Below are positions 6,967 through 9,036 of a DNA stretch of 9,036 nt, piece by piece. The notes under the pieces were generated by a model. It did no database searches. It was not told the DNA's origin and saw only the letters and a program-made list of their open reading frames with translations. Source of the DNA: JBGPIK01 sp041484845 (GTDB lineage Bacteria > Desulfobacterota > Binatia > UBA9968). The first letter of the stretch is position 1. Every line of letters begins with the position of its first letter. The position numbers and the translations under genes were made by a program. Location of the stretch: the NCBI GenBank assembly GCA_041484845.1, contig JBGPIK010000284.1, positions 1-9,036 on the forward strand, given 5' to 3'.

Positions 6967-6991
6967 GGCTCGCAGTGGATAAGCTAACGAG

Positions 6992-8416
6992 ATGGAACCA
7001 CAGAGCAGACCAAGCACCGCAAGGCTTATCCTCCTGAACGTTTGCGTCGGCCAGTTCATCGTCGGCTTAGACCAGAGGGCTCTGCTCGTCGCATTGCCGA
7101 CGCTGACAGGAAGCTTCAACACCGATCTGACAACGATTCAGTGGGTACTTTTGATTTACGATCTGATGCTGATCGGTTCAGTCATTACCGTTGGACGTTT
7201 GGGTGATTTGTTCGGTAGGCGACGGATCTACAGCTGCGGCTTTGTGCTCTTTGTTTTGGCTTCCGCATTTTGTGGCATTTCTCAAACTCCCGTCCAGTTG
7301 ATTATTTGTCGCGCATTACAGGCCATGGGCGGATCTATGATCGTCGCCAACGGCCGAGCCATCGCTTCAGTTTCGCTTCCGCCACAACAACGGGGCAAGG
7401 CCTTGGGTTTAGTTTCGATGGCGTTCCATGTGGGGTTTTTGACCGGTCCGACGCTTGGCGGTTTTTTGATCGATACAATCGGCTGGCGTTGGATTTTCTA
7501 CATCAATTTACCGATCGGTATCTGGGGCGCCTATCTGGCGTGGAAAACCATCGAGGAGAGCAAGGAAAACCTTAAGCAAGTTTCGATCGATTTCTCTGGA
7601 GCTTTTTTGCTGTTGCTCACCAACAGCTTGTTCATTTACGGGATGAATCAGCTGCCGCATGTCGGCTGGAATGATCCCATCGTTATCGGAACGCTTTCGC
7701 TCGCCGGCGCCGCGCTGCTGTTGTTCGTGATGGTGGAGTTGAGGAGTCCGACGCCGATCCTGAGCTTTGCGCTTTTTCGTAACCGCCTCTTTACTGCGTC
7801 GATGTTCAGCCTTTTTTTTATTACCTTCTCGCAGGCGGCCATCGGTTTTCTTATGCCCTTTTATCTTCAGACGATTCGCGGTTTCACGCCCACGCAAATG
7901 GGTTGGATCATCATTGCCAGCTCGGTAGTAATTGTGATTATCGCGCCGATTGCCGGGTGGATGTCCGACCGCTTGGGCTCGCGTCTGCTTTGCACGGCGG
8001 GTTCCTTCGTGATTGTCGTGGGACAGTTCTTCATCGCTTCTCTCAACACAAATTCCTCCATCGCGCGTATTATCTTACCCATCGCGCTTTCCGGTTTCGG
8101 CTGGGCAATCTTCAATTCGCCGAATCAAAGCGCGATATTGGGCTCCGTGCCTCGGGAGAAAGTCGGAGTCGCTTCGGGAATGAACACCACCACGGCGCGA
8201 ACCGGTGGCGCAATGGGGATAGCGCTTTCCGCCACACTCTTTACCTATGGGCTCGCCGCCGCTGGGTTGACGCGTGCGCAAATTGAGTCCCCTCAAAGCT
8301 GGGGGACGGCGCCGGATATTTTTATCCGGTCATTCAACCATACGGTCCATATCGTAAACTTTCTTACGTTGCTTTCGGTCTTTTTCTCCGCCGTCAGAGG
8401 TAGGCGACACGAATAA
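6992..8416 (+). CDS. MFS exporter, DHA2 (EmrB/QacA) family, 14 transmembrane helices
   Basis: The 474-residue product is an inner-membrane proton-driven drug/compound exporter of the DHA2 type. Hydrophobic segments can be placed near residues 12-36, 48-68, 80-97, 101-122, 137-160, 165-185, 200-220, 228-250, 267-290, 303-323, 333-351, 357-380, 403-423 and 450-468, giving fourteen helices. Motif A is GRLGDLFGRRR (68-78), with a second copy-like GWMSDRLGSR (322-331). The antiporter motif C is seen as GFLTGPTLGG (148-157), followed by 'WRWIFYINLPIG' (165-176). The family's usual first-helix motif LDxTIVNVALP is altered to LDQRALLVALP (26-36), which may change proton or substrate coupling. The C-terminus is short and basic (RGRRHE). 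There is no membrane-fusion (EmrA-like) partner in view. The substrate cannot be deduced. ATG 6992 has only a weak SD, and the start is supported by the family's N-terminal layout. Confidence 0.93.
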   Translation: MEPQSRPSTARLILLNVCVGQFIVGLDQRALLVALPTLTGSFNTDLTTIQWVLLIYDLMLIGSVITVGRLGDLFGRRRIYSCGFVLFVLASAFCGISQTPVQLIICRALQAMGGSMIVANGRAIASVSLPPQQRGKALGLVSMAFHVGFLTGPTLGGFLIDTIGWRWIFYINLPIGIWGAYLAWKTIEESKENLKQVSIDFSGAFLLLLTNSLFIYGMNQLPHVGWNDPIVIGTLSLAGAALLLFVMVELRSPTPILSFALFRNRLFTASMFSLFFITFSQAAIGFLMPFYLQTIRGFTPTQMGWIIIASSVVIVIIAPIAGWMSDRLGSRLLCTAGSFVIVVGQFFIASLNTNSSIARIILPIALSGFGWAIFNSPNQSAILGSVPREKVGVASGMNTTTARTGGAMGIALSATLFTYGLAAAGLTRAQIESPQSWGTAPDIFIRSFNHTVHIVNFLTLLSVFFSAVRGRRHE

Positions 8417-8474
8417 TTTGGCAAGGGGTCCAAACGATTGTGCCGTCCCAGAGAGAAAATTGCTTTCGCGGAAT

Positions 8475-8507
8475 AGCGGGTCAGCAACCCGTTGGCATTG
8501 TTTTTTT
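8475..8507 (+). terminator. Possible intrinsic terminator of the MFS gene
   Basis: AGCGGGT (8475-8481) pairs with ACCCGTT (8487-8493) around a CAGCA loop: seven pairs, one of them G-T. Seven T residues follow at 8501-8507, but seven bases separate stem and T tract, more than usual. It lies about 60 bases after the MFS stop, a sensible position for the end of that transcript. Confidence 0.35.
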
Positions 8508-8513
8508 ATTTCA

Positions 8514-8674
8514 ATGATTCAGCGCCAACAATCAAGATCACCAAGGTGGACCTTACGCCTCATTTTGCTGAACGTGTGCATCGGGCAAGCGACGGTACTA
8601 AAAGAAACACAGGAAGTTTCAGCCCCTGTATTCAGTTGCGTCCGCCGGTCTCGGGCTATACCATGGCCAGGTGA
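8514..8674 (+). pseudogene. Remnant of a second DHA2 MFS exporter (N-terminus only, frameshifted)
   Basis: From ATG 8514 the frame reads MIQRQQSRSPRW, then LRLILLNVCIGQ, nearly the same as residues 11-21 of the intact exporter upstream (RLILLNVCVGQ). After 8588 similarity stops in that frame and resumes in another. DNA at 8609-8623 (ACAGGAAGTTTCAGC) matches the intact gene's ACAGGAAGCTTCAAC at 7106-7120 with two differences, translating as TGSF, followed by 'IQ' at 8630-8635 and 'VSGYTMA', which resembles the family's IQWVVxGYxLA in helix 2. Relative to the intact gene, 31 bases are missing between the two matching blocks, giving the frameshift, and nine more before 'IQ'. The rest of the gene is gone, and the frame closes at TGA 8672-8674, overlapping the dinB start. 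Codons in the first block differ mostly synonymously, so this was a diverged paralogue, not a recent copy of the neighbour. Confidence 0.7.
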
Positions 8675-9036
8675 AATCTTCGACGGCCACGAACTGGTAT
8701 CTCCACATCGACATGGATGCATTCTTCGTCTCGGTGGAACGCGTCCTTGACCCGAGCTTGCGCGGTAAACCCGTGATCGTGGGCGGACGAAGCGGTCGCG
8801 GCGTCGTAACTTCGGCCTCCTATGAGGCGCGGCAATTCGGCGTTCATGCGGCAATGCCCGGATTCCAAGCCAAGAAGCTTTGTCCGCAGGGGATCTTCTT
8901 GGGCAATCGCCACGGCGTTTATTCGGAATATTCGCGGAAAGTCTTTGCGATCTTGGATCGTTTCTCGCCAGAGGTTCATGGCGTTTCTATCGATGAAGCC
9001 GTCGTCAACCTTACCGGCACGGAAAAGCTCTTTGGG
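8671..9036 (+). CDS. dinB: DNA polymerase IV-like Y-family polymerase (N-terminal part, runs off window)
   Basis: The frame is open from GTG 8671 to the last base, giving 122 residues. It encodes the palm/fingers start of a Y-family translesion polymerase, which copies damaged DNA with low fidelity. Seen: WYLHIDMDAFFVSVE with the metal-binding Asp14 and steric-gate Phe19; 'GRGVVTSASYEARQFGVHAAMP' split as residues 42-49 and 50-63; and SIDEA (106-110), giving the other catalytic residues D108 and E109, then LTGTEKLFG. All catalytic residues visible in this part are intact. Pol IV usually reads SIDEAYLD where this has SIDEAVVN. No ATG or TTG lies in frame between the stop at 8599 and the conserved motif, so GTG 8671 is the best start. 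It forms a GTGA overlap with the stop of the MFS remnant's last frame. The SD is poor. Y-family membership is secure; the DinB subtype is likely but rests on the N-terminus alone. Confidence 0.9.
   Translation, partial: MKSSTATNWYLHIDMDAFFVSVERVLDPSLRGKPVIVGGRSGRGVVTSASYEARQFGVHAAMPGFQAKKLCPQGIFLGNRHGVYSEYSRKVFAILDRFSPEVHGVSIDEAVVNLTGTEKLFG

Larger units (their letters stand above)
6584..6991 (+). other. Intergenic region between clpB and the MFS gene
   Basis: These 408 bases hold no recognisable gene on either strand. They contain, in order: a short basic reading frame that overlaps the clpB stop and closes at 6750 (not accepted as a gene); a perfect palindrome CTTCGCGAAG (6769-6778) leading into a terminator-like stem and T8; a TATAAT box (6869-6874); and a strong hairpin plus T7 (6940-6966) directly before the MFS start. 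No tRNA or conserved small RNA was recognised, although the stretch from the TATAAT to the final hairpin has the size and ends of a small RNA or leader. Confidence 0.6.

Noticed and set aside
1..9036. CRISPR array, insertion sequence or transposase
   Set aside because: No regularly spaced near-identical short repeats, no terminal inverted repeats with a transposase frame and no integrase were seen.

Overview
This window of bacterial DNA has a moderately high GC content and every supported gene lies on the + strand. The bacterial assignment rests on a full-length ClpB disaggregase, a DHA2-type MFS exporter and a Y-family DNA polymerase of the DinB type. Two single-domain KaiC-like ATPases and a giant periodic coiled-coil protein suggest an environmental, probably Gram-negative lineage. 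The phylum cannot be fixed from this sequence and I do not name one.

Layout. (1) Positions 3-2108: the 3' part of a very long coiled-coil gene that is open to the left edge. It is built from 96-residue repeats and ends in a Trp/Arg-rich tail. (2) Positions 2234-3777: two tandem single-domain KaiC/RecA-superfamily ATPases, 26 bases apart and clearly paralogous. (3) Positions 3778-3955: a spacer ending in a hairpin that would bury the ribosome binding site of the next gene. (4) Positions 3956-6583: clpB, complete and with all catalytic motifs intact. (5) Positions 6584-6991: 408 bases without a convincing gene, holding a possible terminator, a perfect TATAAT box and a strong intrinsic-terminator hairpin only 25 bases before the next start codon. 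(6) Positions 6992-8416: a 14-helix MFS exporter of the DHA2 (EmrB/QacA) family. (7) Positions 8514-8674: the decayed N-terminal remnant of a second MFS gene, frameshifted and cut off. (8) Positions 8671-9036: the N-terminal part of a DinB-type polymerase, starting in a GTGA overlap with the remnant's last frame and running off the right edge.

How the genes may work together. The coiled-coil gene and the KaiC pair lie close together on one strand, but a 125-base gap separates them and a shared transcript is unproven. The KaiC pair is very probably an operon. ClpB (protein disaggregation), an exporter and an error-prone polymerase are all stress-related, so the window reads loosely as a stress-response neighbourhood; this is inference from gene content only. 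The items most worth a second look are the SD-occluding hairpin before clpB (a candidate RNA thermometer), the terminator-like leader of the MFS gene, the MFS relic abutting dinB, the 96-residue coiled-coil periodicity with a single disturbed unit, and the paired CI-type KaiC proteins with no kaiA or kaiB in view.
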